Below the pieces are notes generated by a model that saw nothing but the letters and a program-made list of their open reading frames with translations, was not told where the DNA came from and made no database searches. Source: Nageia nagi (lineage: Eukaryota > Pinophyta). Taken from it: a stretch of DNA of 64,000 nt. The stretch lies in contig JBITNC010000001.1 of the NCBI GenBank assembly GCA_050084985.1, positions 200,012,001-200,076,000 on the forward strand. Reading direction: 5' to 3'. The position numbers were made by a program, and so were the translations under genes. Below are positions 12,601 through 24,110 of the stretch, one piece after another. Each line of letters opens with the position of its first letter. The first letter of the stretch is position 1.

Positions 12601-13860
12601 TACATTCATGTTTAACCCTTATTTGGATGATTTTGACCTCTTCTTTTATCCTCTTGAGTTCAGTATAGTCTTTAGAGAATAATTCTTGATATCAACTAAG
12701 ACTTTGGCTATCTTATTAACTTCTTCCTCTATCTCATAATCATCATGGATCACTATATTAAGATTCTCATCACTCTCGATGTTGATGCATTATATCTTTA
12801 CTCATGGTAATATGGTGTAATCCAATCTTTCTTAGTAATCATGTCTCAAGTTCCTTCCTCTACTTCATATTTAATACTCTTAGGTTTTTCTTCTGGTTCA
12901 TCATCATTATATTCATCCTCACATTTAGTCTTAAGGATCATGTGTAAAGGTAATATTGGGGTAGAGTATAGTAAACATAACCTTAGATTAGGTATATGGA
13001 TATCATCATACTTAAGTTTGATATCTAGTGTAGGTGTAAATAAGAAATTTTGAATAGCCACTAGCCTGGTTCTAATTCAAGAGTCAAGGTTATAAAATGA
13101 GAAATTTTGAACAAAGTTATTTTGTAAGGTATTCCAATCATTAGTTTCTCTACATAGTTCTTAATCGATGTACCAAGATCAAGGAAGTGTTCCTAAGGTC
13201 CAATAGAACACTTGATCCCATTTCAAAGGTTCTTTGAGATCCTAACCTTCACATAGTAGCTTGCATTCTTACAAGTATTAGGTGGGATTGTTATATCCAT
13301 AGTATATCTTTAATAGGGTTGTTATACTTTCTAGAGGTTCAAATCATAGGTTCATGTATGCCTTTATCTGGTCTTGGAGTATAAAGGAGTTCTTATGAGT
13401 ATTCCACAAACAAGTAGTGATCCCTTGGAGAATTAGATCTAATAATTCTATTTGGATTTATTCATTAGTAAAAAGGTTTTCCAACTTTTGAAACAAGTTA
13501 GGAAGGGGAGACATTTTGTGATATTTAGGTAGTGATTCCTAGGAAGTGATTTTAGTGATCATGTATACACAATGATATATAAGATAGGCTCATTAAGTTA
13601 TTTATTTATAGTCTTCCATATTCTAGAATAGGTATGTTATTTTAGAATCCTTTTCTAAGTCACCATTATGGAATAATAGTTGGCCTTCATCCATTAGATT
13701 GAAATAGTCCTTAAACCCATTGGACTCTTTTCTAGTCATCATGGTTAAAATTTTCCTTATCCATATAGAATCATTACTATTTGATGAATTGAATCACTAC
13801 TGAAGTTGGTGTAGTCAAAGTAGGCATACTCCATACCTTTTTCTAATTAGAAGTGTGCTC
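12601..13860 (-). pseudogene. pol: Protease-RT linker of element 1
   Basis: The minus-strand open segment 13061-12846 (MAIQNFLFTPTLDIKLKYDD, later an acidic DEYNDDEPEEKPK run) lies between the protease and the RT, where Ty3/gypsy polyproteins have a poorly conserved acidic linker. The plus-strand open frame 12841-13053 is its complement. The rest, to 13860, has scattered stops and no domain I can name. Confidence 0.45.
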
Positions 13861-14175
13861 AGTATTCACCATTGGCCATGATTATTTCTTGGTTTTTACT
13901 ATCGATAACCCCCTTATTGTTGATGAACTATTCTAAATTTAATAGAATCCTTTTTATGAACACCTCACCATCCATATTGATTATCTCAAAATATTCCCAT
14001 AATGTAATACACATAAAGGATATGGTGGCATCTTATAGTATTCCCCTAGGCTTAATGAAGGTTCCATCTGCCATGAAAAAATTTGAGTTGCTAGTATCAA
14101 TGGTGGTCATCCTATTTTATCCTAGGTAGTAGTTGGCATGATGTTGACATCTGTACCTAAGTCCACCATGATGTT
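13861..14175 (-). pseudogene. pol: Aspartic protease of element 1, broken
   Basis: Minus-strand sequence just left of 14175 reads IKNIMVDLGTDVNIMP. This matches the retropepsin active-site context (usually V-D-[ST]-G-A-x-x-N-[IV]-[ML]-P) with Leu in place of the Thr/Ser of the D-T/S-G triad. It is followed by TTT-stop-DKIG where STW.. is expected. The open plus-strand frame 13872-14129 is the complement of this domain and is not a gene. Position between gag and RT supports the call. Confidence 0.6.
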
Positions 14176-15764
14176 CTTTATAAGCCTCCAATTAATCCTA
14201 ATATGAATCATCATGGGGTATTTTTTCTAATCCTTTTTATGTTTGGTATTGAGTATTGTATTGGTGTTATGGTTAATTTTATTTCAATATGTAATGATCT
14301 ATTTAAATTTTACTAGTAGATTTTCTTCTTGAATTAGTTTGCAAAGTTCTTTTAGGACATGGATCTCATTAGTGGTGAGGTTTGTAGATTATTCTACTTT
14401 AGTATTAGTTTTCTTATTCTATAAGGTGTCTATTAGATCCTTAGCAAATCTAACATTCTTATGGTGTTCATCAAGATCTAGATACCAATATTAAGGGATT
14501 ATCTTTTGGATGAGAGGTTGATCGAATCCTACTCTTCTATTTAGTACCTTGTGGTAATATTTTTCATAGGTTTATTATTCTAAATCTTTTGATAAATGGG
14601 TATAGTGTGAGGTGTGGTGATTTCTTTTCTCTTATTAAGGATATGACATCTAGCTATATTTGATGATCCTCCTTTGGAAATTGTTAATTTCTTAGTTACC
14701 ATTGGTATCCTCCATAAGGTGTTTACCTTAAGTGAAGATTTTGATCCTATTGATGCTTCTAATATGGCATGTTTCTATTTTTATAGTATATTTCTTAGTA
14801 ATTTAGGGTAATCCTCATAACTATGGTAATATTTTTATTTGCAATAATGGCATCATATGAATGGTCTAAGTGTTGTATACTCATATTGCATATGATAAGG
14901 GTCATTAGAGTTATAGCACAAAGGAAGTACCCTTCCTTGGTTATTGTATCCCCTCTCAATCTATCATAGTATCCTTCTTGGCCTCTTCTACCACCATTTT
15001 TTGTATACTTGTTCTAGTTAGGTTCATTGTATGGTCACTATTATTGGGTAGTATTTTATGTTGTTATGATCATAAGAACATATGTTATGCCATATTCATT
15101 GGTAAAAGGTTATGATTGTTAGGGTGATTGATGGATTGCATAGGCCTTAGGACTATTTTTGGGGTTGTATTCTATATCATCCAAAAATTCTTTTCCTTAA
15201 TAGTTTTCAGTCTAATGGTTCATCAACCTGCAAGTATGACAACTAGGTCCTACATGGTTAGTCATTCCTCATCATATTAGGGCTTTTACTTGATATTCTA
15301 GTATGGTATGGTTACCCATTATGTGGAAATGGCTACAATAGTCCCATATAAGTTTTTTATAAGTAAGGCATTCATTAGTGATGAGTCCTTATTTACCTCA
15401 TATCTGAAACCAGATTTCTTTCCAATAATGGGTAGAGGTTGAATGTAACTTAATTTATTCTAGATGATGGGCTAATCGATCTACTTTTTCCTTGATCTCA
15501 TTATCAATTTTTGGCAAACCCTTTAGTCACCATGGTTGAGATTGAATTTCTATGGTAGCTTATAGTGCTTCAATCTAAATAGGGTATCTTTTCTCCATAG
15601 CTCATTTGATCATTAGTCTTAGTCTTGAGATAAACCATTCTACCTTATCGCCTTCTACTAAGGGTTCTTTGTAGTTTTCATTATATCACTTTAAATCATT
15701 CATCACATTTATAGATAAATTCCTTAAGTTATTATACCAATTATTTAATTTTACTAACACTTTT
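14176..15764 (-). pseudogene. gag: gag remnant of element 1, cut by gypsy A
   Basis: Minus translation near 15740-15400 gives LNNWYNNLRNLSINVMNDLK, then KVEWFISRLRLMIK and GLPKIDNEIKEKVDRLAHH. This is a helical, charged sequence typical of gag C-terminal parts. Around 15250-15130 a Cys/His cluster reads GPSCHTCRLMNH, possibly a remnant of a zinc knuckle. Stops are common. The expected N-terminal gag is missing because gypsy A was inserted at 15765, and the short piece right of 20083 is only leader. Gag identity is inferred mainly from its place before the protease. Confidence 0.45.
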
Positions 15765-16458
15765 TTATCTAAATTAGATCATGTCAAGTTGATCTTTGGA
15801 GGAGAAGTATTCATTCCAGAGGTATCTATGCTTAGAGATTGATCGAAGATTGAAATCTAGAGGTGATTGGTGACAAAATCACATTGTTAATAGCCTAAGT
15901 ATATTATTTTTAGACCATTAACAAACTTCATTTTAATGAATCACTAGTAGAAGTTTAAGGGGCATCAAAGATTCAAATAGCTTAGTGGTTCAAGATCATC
16001 AACCGACATCTTGGAGATGTTTCCATACTTATTTAAGTGCATGTTACTCTCTTGATTCTATAATCTTAGCTTAGAGAATTTTGGGATTTTGGGATTGTAA
16101 AGAGTTTAAGGAAGGCCAAGAGTCATTCTAGAAATTTTTGTAGTTCTAAAGTTGTTCTTCTTGATGTAGGAGATTGCAGTGATGGTATTTCTCTATATGC
16201 ATGTAATATTGTAATGTCCATAGATAATAAGAAGAGAAGGCTCCAATTCCATGTTGGATTAGCTCACATTAGGTGAACTAGGGTAAATCATTATGTTGAT
16301 CTTGTTGTATGTGATTGATATTGTTAATTTGTAGTTTTACATATTGCAAGTTTGAATTTATATAAAACTTGATGGGTCTCATAATGGTGAATATTTTTTT
16401 GTTTGAATCTATAGGTGAAGATCCAAGTATGCTATAAGCATCTAATGATTACATATCA
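15765..16458 (+). repeat. 5' LTR of gypsy A
   Basis: About 694 bp, similar along its length to the gypsy B LTRs (37463-38187, 42915-43643). Shared landmarks are an ATTC-AGAGGTATCTATGCTT block near the start and TCTAATGATTACA-ATCA at the end. The first bases (TTATCT) are decayed from the TGATCC of the best copy. The right end is fixed by the PBS 2 bp further on. Confidence 0.7.
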
Positions 16459-16460
16459 CA

Positions 16461-16472
16461 TGGTATAAGAGC
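16461..16472 (+). promoter_or_regulatory. PBS of gypsy A (initiator-Met tRNA type)
   Basis: TGGTATAAGAGC, one base different from the TGGTATCAGAGC complement of plant initiator methionine tRNA, 2 bp after the LTR end. Confidence 0.75.
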
Positions 16473-16604
16473 TTCTATGTGCAAAATTTAGGGTAAAATT
16501 TTAGGGATTTTAGGCCATCAACAACATGTTTTTTGATATTTGGGAGGAGATCCCAAAGACTAGAATTGATTCCAGAGGATCCTGAGATTGGTTGAAGGTA
16601 CAAA

Positions 16605-17642
16605 ATGACTAAAATGGATAATTTAGAGGATCAATAACTTGTTATTCATAACATGTCGTATGCTAATTTTGAAAGGAGATTTTTATAAATAAAGAATAAT
16701 TTAGCTTGGTTAGCTAAGTTGTTGGCTACTAAAGAAAATGCAAATGTTAATCAGAGGAAACAAAATGAAGTTGGAGGATCTGATTCATTATCTTCATCAA
16801 ATCAAGTTCCATTCAAGGTGGAGACTAAATTGGATATTTCTACTTTTGGTGGAGAGATTGATGCAAAAAAGTTGAATAATTGGTTGAAATAATTGAAGGC
16901 TTATTTTCAAATTTATGGTGTTGTAAATGATGTTGATAAAATCTCTTTTAATAGATTAAATATGGGTGGACATGCTTTAGTTTGGTGGGAAATCCATGTA
17001 GAAACTCTTAGTCAAGAACACTTATCGGAAGTATGTTCTTGGGTGGAATTTAGGAACTTGTTAAGAGATTAATTTTATCCATTGGGGCATCATAATAAAT
17101 AATTAATCAAATGGTAATTGTTTAGGAAATAAAGAGGGCAAATGGTTCAAGAATACACTATAAAATTTAGGAAATAAGCTACTTTTCTTGGGGTTTCACT
17201 AAAATATCCTCAAACTTTAATGAAATAATTTGGAGTTTTACTTAGTCATTTGCAAAAGACTATCATGTTGTTTAATACTACTAATATTGATCAAGTGTGT
17301 ATGCAAGTGCAATACTTAAAGGAGGATGGTAAAGTAAGGAGACAATATGATGAATCCAAGAAGGCTTATACTTCAAAGGGAGGACAAGATAAAGGTAAAG
17401 GCCAGAAAGAAACTAAAACCACTAATATTTCAAAAAAAGAAGGTGATAATAGTAATTGTAATCATTATGATAAAGATGATCATGTTGATGATAAATGTTG
17501 GAAACTTCATCCAAAATTACATCCACATAAGAAAAAGAATAAGGATAAAATAAATGTTATGGGTATTAAATGTGAGGATATTGAAGGAAGTTCATATGTT
17601 TATGAGAAACTAAATTTTTTAGTCATTCAAAAGGTTGAATAA
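16605..17642 (+). pseudogene. gag: gag of gypsy A, broken
   Basis: Retrotransposon gag from ATG 16605 (MTKMDNLED) with the gag core at about 16850-17100 (GGEIDAKKLNNWLK, GHALVWWEIHVETLSQEHL, FYPLGHHNK). The last 130 codons, 17250-17642, are open. They contain a Lys-rich nucleic-acid-binding stretch and a damaged CCHC zinc knuckle, NCNHYDKDDHVDDKC, in which the second Cys is Tyr; gypsy B keeps Cys there. About eight stops, mostly TAA/TAG at Gln/Trp positions, break the upstream part. Collinear with 38344-39408. Confidence 0.75.
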
Positions 17643-18389
17643 TTTAAAGACATTTAAAAATAAAGAATTCATTCATTCCATCTCAAAATCCAAATTAATA
17701 ACATAAGAGTGGATTACATTATTGATCTGAGTTCTCAAGCAAATTTGATTTTAGAATCTATGGTAAGTAATTTAGGATTCAAGACTTTCAACCATCTACA
17801 TATCCTTTGGGTTGGTTGCATTGCAATGCTAGTTTACAAGTCACTAAACAATGTAAGTTGAAATTTTCTATTTTTACAAAGTACATTAATGAAGTTGTGG
17901 TTGATGTTGTTCCTTTAGATAGTTGTGGTGTTATTCTTGGTAGCCCTTATACATGGTATAAAGATGCTATTTGTTATAAAAGATTGAAAAATTATGATTA
18001 GTGAAAGATGGAAAGTTATTTATAGCTATTGCACATAACAATATGAAAAAGCTATCTTTGGTCACTTCTAGTTAAGTAAAATACCTTTTAAATGCTTCTA
18101 AAAAGTTTTTTTTATCATGGTTAAAACTGAAGCTTCTGGTGAGGTGAATCTCATGCTCTTAATAGCATGCAATAGTAATTTTGGGTTGTCAATAGCATGC
18201 AAAAGGAAAGAATAGATTCAAAAATTAGTCTAGGAGTTTACTAACTTATTTGTAGAGCCATAAGGATTACCTCTTATACAGAATATACAACTTGATATTT
18301 AATTGTTACCTAATGCTGCATTACCTAACATATCTTTGTATCAAAAATCAATTTTGGAGTAAGAGGAGACAAAGAGATAGATTTAGGAT
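17643..18389 (+). pseudogene. pol: Protease and linker of gypsy A, broken
   Basis: After gag the sequence reads VDYIIDLSSQANLI, where D-[ST]-G-S-Q-A-N-[LF]-I is typical of chromovirus protease. The active-site Gly is lost. The open segment 17807-18001 contains VVDVVPLDSCGVILGSPYTW, the conserved LD.-V-ILG-P-W motif of the C-terminal half. A linker with stops leads into RT. No active enzyme can be made. Confidence 0.65.
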
Positions 18390-18767
18390 TTGGTTGATCA
18401 AGGTGTGATCAAACCAAGTACATCTCCATGTGGATCACCTATTATTTTGGTTTCCAAAAAAGATCAAACTTGGAGGATGTGTATTGACTATAGAGAACTT
18501 AACAAAATCACCATCAAAAATTGCTATTCTTTTCCTTGGATAGATGATCTTTTAAATCAGTTGCAAGGGGCAAGATTCTTCACTAAGATGGAATTGAGGA
18601 GTGGATATCACCAAGTTCAAATCAAGGAGAAAATTTGGAACACCACTTTCAAGACAAGACAAGGCCTATTTGAGTGGCTTGTCTTGCCATTTAGTTTGTG
18701 CAATGCATCCACCATATTTATGAGGGTAATGAATGATGTACTTCATCCATTTATTGATCAAATATAA
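18390..18767 (+). pseudogene. pol: Reverse transcriptase N-terminal half, gypsy A
   Basis: An open stretch of 125 codons carrying the RT fingers and start of the palm: VIKPSTSPCGSPIILVSKKD, WRMCIDYRELNKITIKNCY, FFTKMELRSGYHQVQI, and F..RQGLFEWLVLPFSLCNA. It ends at FMRVMNDVLHPFIDQI, before the catalytic YxDD loop. The following bases jump directly to sequence matching the end of RNase H in gypsy B (about 41205). The missing 0.7 kb (matching about 40510-41205) includes the YLDD motif, so the enzyme is dead by deletion. The first catalytic Asp is also changed (MELRSGYH, where LDLRSGYH is usual). Confidence 0.8.
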
Positions 18768-20083
18768 TGACACTATAGATGGATGGGTTTTCTATAATAA
18801 TTTCATTTTATGATCAAATATAAGAAAGGAACATAGAATAAGGTTGTTTACATGCTTTCTAAACCACTTGTGCCTACAAATGCCATACCATTAACAACAT
18901 TCAACACCAATTTGAGGCTATTAATAGTGTGTAAATAGGGGCCATTGAGTTCCATCTCAATGATGAAATCTCTTCCTTTTCTTTTTGAGTCATTTTTAGA
19001 GGCATATGTGCAAGATTCTAACTTTAGACAGGTGTATGAGTAGTTGTATTCATCTAGGTCCAAGTATGAGGTCTTAGACGATTTTCAATTGCAAAATAGA
19101 CTTCCTTGTCATTTTAATACATTATGTGTACCTATAGGTGAAAGGATTGGACTGATTAGAGAAGCACATACTTCAAATATTGTGGGACATTTTGGGGTTG
19201 GAAAGATATTGTATGATTTGCAAAGGTATGTATATTGGAAAAATATGCAAGATCAAATTTCCAAGTACATAAGGAGGTGTTATTTGTGTTGCACTAGCAA
19301 GCCATGTAACAAGAAATTAGGTTTGTATCAGCCACTTCTAGTACCTTCATGTCCAAGGGTGTATCTCAATGGATTTTGTGGGAGGATTGCCTATGACCAA
19401 TAAAGGTCATGAATATTTATTTATTTATATGGATAGATTTAGCAAGATGTGTGTTTTGGTTCCTTGTAAGAAACTAATAACAAGACAAGATGCTATAAAT
19501 TTATTCTTTTCTCATGTTTGGGTTCATTTTGGATTACCTACTTTTATTATTTCAAGTAGATATAGTATATTTTTGGGTAAACTTTGGACATGTTTATGGG
19601 AAAAGATGGACACAAGGTTAAAAAGGAGTACTACCTTTTATCCTCAAATGGATGGACAAACTGAGGTGCTGAATAGGATAGTGGTTCAACTCTTGAAGGG
19701 TTATTGTGGCACATATTCTAAGTCTTGGGATAAACATATTGAACATATCCAACATTTATACAATAGGAAAATTCATTCTTCCATTAATAAAAGTCCTTTT
19801 AAGACTTGTTTTGGTTATTTACCACCTCCACCTTTTGATTGTGTGTTTGAGAAATAAAAGGATGAAGGAGATTCACTTGAGAAAGAAGAGAAGTAAGCTA
19901 AAAGGTTTGTTGAAAAGATTATACAAATTCATTTGAAATTCCAAGAGAAACTTAAAACATGCCAAGCCAAGTACAAGATGAGATGTAAAAAACATAAAGT
20001 TTACCATAAGCTTCATGTGGGAGATCATGTTTGGTTGCATCTTAGTAAGGAGAGGTTGTAAGGACTAGCCAAGAAGTTGAAAC
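18768..20083 (+). pseudogene. pol: RNase H tail and integrase of gypsy A, broken
   Basis: A tail of RNase H (18780-18880, ...MLSKPLVPT) is followed by integrase in two overlapping open stretches, 19044-19403 and 19369-19857, offset by a frameshift near 19370. The zinc-binding part is REAHTSNIVGHFGVGKI...CYLCCTSKPC. The core starts MDFVGGLPMTNKGHEYLF (first Asp), HFGLPTFIISSRYSIF has Ser where the second catalytic Asp is expected, and the third block is STTFYPQMDGQTEVLNR (Glu kept). Similarity to gypsy B stops at about 20083 within the C-terminal basic domain. The short minus-strand open frame at 18848-19063 is a shadow. Confidence 0.8.
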
Positions 20084-20192
20084 CTTATACCAAGAATAAA
20101 TATTACAAAACACACACCAAAAATAAGAAAAGAGAGAAAGAATTCAAAAAATTCCCCTCTTCAATTATGATGTAGGTGGAGCATGTTTCATG
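20084..20192 (-). other. Leader of element 1 next to its PBS
   Basis: About 110 bp of A-rich sequence between the end of gypsy A similarity and the minus-strand PBS. By position it is the start of the internal region of element 1, separated from its gag by gypsy A. No reading frame. Confidence 0.4.
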
Positions 20193-20204
20193 TTGGGTTC
20201 ACCA
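20193..20204 (-). promoter_or_regulatory. PBS of element 1
   Basis: Minus strand TGGTGAACCCAA, identical in sequence and in spacing (3 bp, AAA) to 2688-2699. It lies directly inside the right LTR of element 1. Confidence 0.65.
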
Positions 20205-20207
20205 AAA

Positions 20208-20814
20208 TGTATGGCCATATTTTTTGTAACTTGAATCACCAAACAATATTAATTAGAAACTATCAATGAATATAGATTACCTCATATGGTTATGCCATGA
20301 TTTGTAGACATGTTGAGCTTATATGAATTATCAAGATTTCTTGGTCCTTAAGTTGATATGTTCCTTTCTTCAAACTTACAAATATGGAGACAAATACCCT
20401 ACCAAGAATACTTTAAATATACTTAAACATATATGGTAGACCTATTCTAAGGCCCTTTAAGCACCTAAGGAAACTAATACGTTTGAGTCTATCTTGAGAG
20501 TATGTAGACCTCCCACACCCCAATCAAAAGGTGTATAATAAGTTTTGATATGACTATGCCTGTTGGATTGTAATTTTGATTATATGATCATGATATGACT
20601 AAATTATTATGATTTGACTAAATATTTTGTACATGATTTAAGACAATGAAAAGATATGATCAATTCCCATTCTTATGCAATAAATCAAGAAACCTTTGAA
20701 ACATAATATAAATTAAGATCCTAAGATTCCCTTAATGTTTAATGTATGAATTAGCCTAAAATGCTTAAAATGGTATGATACATATAGATGGATGCATTTA
20801 ATTAATATGCTTTT
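20208..20814 (-). repeat. Right (5') LTR of element 1, first piece
   Basis: Starts TGTATGGCC in plus orientation right after the PBS spacer. It is interrupted at 20814/20815 by the non-autonomous LTR element and continues at 24111. It holds no gene. Similarity to the left LTR is clear only in the second piece. Confidence 0.55.
20810..20814. repeat. Target-site duplication CTTTT (left)
   Basis: CTTTT directly precedes the LTR at 20815 and is repeated exactly at 24106-24110 after the partner LTR. It proves insertion of 20815-24105 as one unit. Confidence 0.9.
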
Positions 20815-22210
20815 TGATCTGAAATGGATTTCCAAGTCTTAAAAAAAGGTGATTTTTCAAGTTCTTAATTTTGTTTATTGTTCTCTTCTATATTAAAGAG
20901 CTCTCTTCCACTATTCCAATGCTTCAAATGGAAAATAAAATGGATCTATGGTTTGTAAGTTATGGATTTTTGAAATTTGTAGTTAAATATAAAAAAATGC
21001 AAAATATGCATGGAAGGCTCTATTGATGGATTCACTAGAAGTAGCTCAGGTATATTCATAGCTTGAAGTTTAAATTATTGGTACCTATTATTATAGTGAA
21101 CATGTGCTTAAAAGGTTAATTCATTTGAATTAAATAATTGAAAGTTATGGTGCTCAAAAAATGGTAAATTATCATTTTGCATTCATGACTTAAAAGTTTG
21201 ATAGCTACCAAGTGCAAATTTGCATTAGAGGCCAACTTGATGATGATATTTAGAGCTACCAATATAGATTTAAAGTATGAAATTTGTACCACTTAAGATA
21301 ATTATATACAAGAACACCTATATTAAATTTTGTGACATTTAGAATTATGTTCATGAAATTTTGGTCATGCCAAAATGGCACCAAAAGTAGTTTTGATAAT
21401 TTTGCAAAATCCAAAAAGATAGGAGAAAATAACCATATGAGGCCAAAACAATGCTACATGAATACAAATGATGGAAATTATTATTGTGAGTATGAGAGAG
21501 CATATTGTAAAGGAGGAAAAATAATAAATATTATCTTATCACCATGTAACCATAAACTCCAAATTTGTAATCCTTTAATGTTATAAAAGGGAACATGGAG
21601 TGTGAAAAAAAAGTTAAGTCCTTTAGTGTGGATTTCCTCCCAAGGGGGGTGAGTTAGTGTAGGTTTTAAAATAATGTAGAAGACTCTATTTTATTGTAAA
21701 CTCCATGTAAAATAAGAAAACCATGAGAGTAATATTGGAGGTGCATTTGAAGCTTGCTTAGAAGAAGAAAAAAGAACATGGAAAATATTATTACCATAGA
21801 GAAAGAAGTGGATGATGTAACTGCAATGATAGAAAGAAAAAAAGACAAAGAGTATTCTAAAGATGTCATTCTAGTACAAGATACATGGAACTATGTTGAA
21901 GGAATTTTGTTGTAAAGAGAGTCATCTTCAAGAAAGGGATTCAGTGAAGAGCCTACAATGATCATGTGATTCAGCTTTAACAAACAAAAGAGTGAAGAAA
22001 GAAGAATCATACAAGTGATATTGTAAAATGGACTCTACAATAATGGATTGTTGTTTACTAGATGTAGACTACATCAATCAAACTAGGGTAAGTATATGTG
22101 TACATCATTTTGTGTGTTTTTGATTTGGTGTGCATTTTTATTTTTGCAAGCACTAAACTAAACAAAGTGTGAAGATCCAAATTAAATCCTAAAGTAGGGT
22201 CTACAGATCA
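20815..22210 (+). repeat. 5' LTR of non-autonomous element
   Basis: 1396 bp, roughly 85% identical by eye to 22711-24105. Short open frames inside it (21332-21586 plus, 21666-21869 minus) are not kept in equivalent form in the partner LTR and are probably chance. Confidence 0.88.
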
Positions 22211-22213
22211 AGT

Positions 22214-22225
22214 TGGTATCAAATC
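22214..22225 (+). promoter_or_regulatory. PBS of non-autonomous element
   Basis: TGGTATCAAATC, 3 bp after the LTR, close to the initiator-Met type TGGTATCAGAGC. It sets the plus strand as the element's sense. Confidence 0.75.
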
Positions 22226-22710
22226 AATTATTTTTTTGGAAACTAATGGAGCTTATTCAAAAATAATAATGAGTGATTTATTTGTAAAGTTCATTATTGT
22301 GCCTACTTCGAAGTCAAGAGATCCTAATCTGATGGATTGTATTCATGGTTTGAAAGCATGCAAGGTTGAGATAAATTTTCATTTTTGAAGTCAACAATTT
22401 TCATTAGCATTTAGTGAAATATTTCCATCATCAAATTATCTTAACATAAATTCTAGTGGGAGGATAAGATCCTTTCTTCTCAGTAGTTGTGATAACTAAG
22501 GAAGTTGTGTTGGAAGCAAATATTCTTATGCTCTTGATTCCTTGAGAGTACGAAGTGATGTACCTAAAAATGCCAACCAAATTCAAACTAAGGATAAAAT
22601 TAGATAAGGTGATTCCAAGAAGGGTTAAATATTTATGTGTGAGGATTGGTTTTCTCATTATTTTGATACTAAGGCTTTTGTGGGACCCAAAGCCCATAAA
22701 ATAGGATGAG
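22226..22710 (+). other. Internal region of non-autonomous element, no known gene
   Basis: About 485 bp. A plus-strand frame near 22559-22700 is open for about 49 codons (MYLKMPTKFKLRIKL... ending DPKPIK). The minus-strand frame 22697-22431 is open for 88 codons. Neither resembles a retrotransposon domain. The last 10 bases (ATAGGATGAG) act as a weak polypurine tract by position. Confidence 0.6.
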
Positions 22711-24105
22711 TGATTTGAAATGGAATTTGAAGTCTTATAAAAAGGTGATTTTTCAAGTTATTAATTTTATTTATTATTCTATTACATATTAAATATCTCT
22801 CTTCCATGATTCCAATGCTTCAAATGGAAAATAAAATGAAGCTATGGTTTGTAAGTTATGGCTTTTCAAAATTTAGAGTTAAATGTAAAAAAATGCAAAA
22901 TATCCATAGAAAGCTCTATTTATGGATTCACCAAAAGCAACTTGAGTGGATTCATAGCTTGAAATTTGAATTATTGGTACCTAGTATTATAATGAACATT
23001 TGGTTATAATTTTATATCATTTAAATTAAATACTTGAAAGTTATGGCACTCACAAAATGGTAAATTATCATTCTGCATTCATGACTTAGTCAAAGTTTGA
23101 CAACCACCAAGTACAAATCTGTGTTGGAGGCCAACTTAATGATTATGCTTAGAGATACCAATAAGTATTTAAAGTATTAAACTTGGACTAGTTATGATAC
23201 TTATATCCAAGAATACCTAGATGAAATTTCATGATATTTAGAATTATGGTCATGAAGCTATGGTCATGCTAAAATGGCACCTGAAGTAATTTTGATAGTT
23301 TTACAAAATCCAAAAAGATAGGAGAAAACAACCATATGAGGCCAAAACAATGATACATGAATACAAATGAGGGAAATTATCATTTTGAGGATGAGAGAGC
23401 ATATTATAAAGGAGTAAAAATAACAAATATTATCTTATCACCATATAACCATAAAATCCAAATTTATAATCCCTTAAGTTATAAAAAGGAACATGGAGTA
23501 TGAAAAAAGTTAAGTCCATTAGTGTGGATTTCCTTTTAAGGAGAGTGAGTTAGTGTAGGTTTGAAAATAATGTATAAAACACTATTTTATTGTAAAATCC
23601 ATGGAAAATAAGAAAACCATGAGAGTAATATTGGAGGTGCATTTCAAGCTTGCATAAAAGAAGAAAAAAGAACATGGACAATATTATTGCTATGGAGAAC
23701 AAAGTAGATGATATAATTGCCATGATGAAAAGAAAAATACAAAGAGTAGTTCTAAATATTTCATCCCAATACAAGATATGTGGAACTATGCATAAGGACT
23801 TTCATTGTAAAGAGAGTCATCTTCAAGAAAGGTATTTAGTGAAGAGCCTATAATGATCATGTGATTTAGCTTCAACAAACAAAAGAGTAAAGCAAGAAGG
23901 ATTATACAAGTGACATTGTAAAATGGACTCTACAATAATGGATTATTTTTTGTTGTATGTAGACCACATCAGTCGAACCATGGTAACTATGTGTGTACAT
24001 CATTTTGTGTATTTTTTATTTGGTATGCATTTTTATTTTTGCAAGCACTAAAATGAACAAAGTATGAAGATCCAAATTAAATCTTAAAGTAGGGTTTATA
24101 GATCA
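22711..24105 (+). repeat. 3' LTR of non-autonomous element
   Basis: 1395 bp, partner of 20815-22210, same start and end. The short open frames at 22806-23009, 23550-23774 and 23650-23853 are within the LTR and are not supported as genes. Confidence 0.88.
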
Positions 24106-24110
24106 CTTTT
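24106..24110. repeat. Target-site duplication CTTTT (right)
   Basis: Exact copy of 20810-20814. Confidence 0.9.

Larger units (their letters stand above)
15765..20083 (+). mobile_element. Gypsy A: chromovirus-like Ty3/gypsy element, 3' end missing
   Basis: Plus-strand element with 5' LTR, Met-type PBS, gag, protease remnant, RT and integrase. It is the same family as gypsy B at 37463-43643 and collinear with it. It lacks about 0.7 kb between RT and the end of RNase H. It stops within the integrase C-terminus at about 20083, where similarity to gypsy B ends and the leader of element 1 resumes. There is no 3' LTR, so no target duplication can be checked. It lies inside the gag/leader of element 1 and is therefore younger than it. 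Confidence 0.75.
20815..24105 (+). mobile_element. Complete non-autonomous LTR retrotransposon, 3.3 kb
   Basis: Two direct repeats of about 1.4 kb (20815-22210 and 22711-24105) flank only about 500 bp of internal sequence. Both repeats start TGAT-TGAAATGG and end AGATCA. A Met-type PBS follows the first, a purine-rich stretch precedes the second, and CTTTT target duplications flank the whole. The internal region lacks gag, protease, RT or integrase that I can recognise. It must have been mobilised by proteins of another element. The LTRs are unusually long relative to the internal part (unlike TRIMs, whose LTRs are short). Inserted in the right LTR of element 1. Confidence 0.9.
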
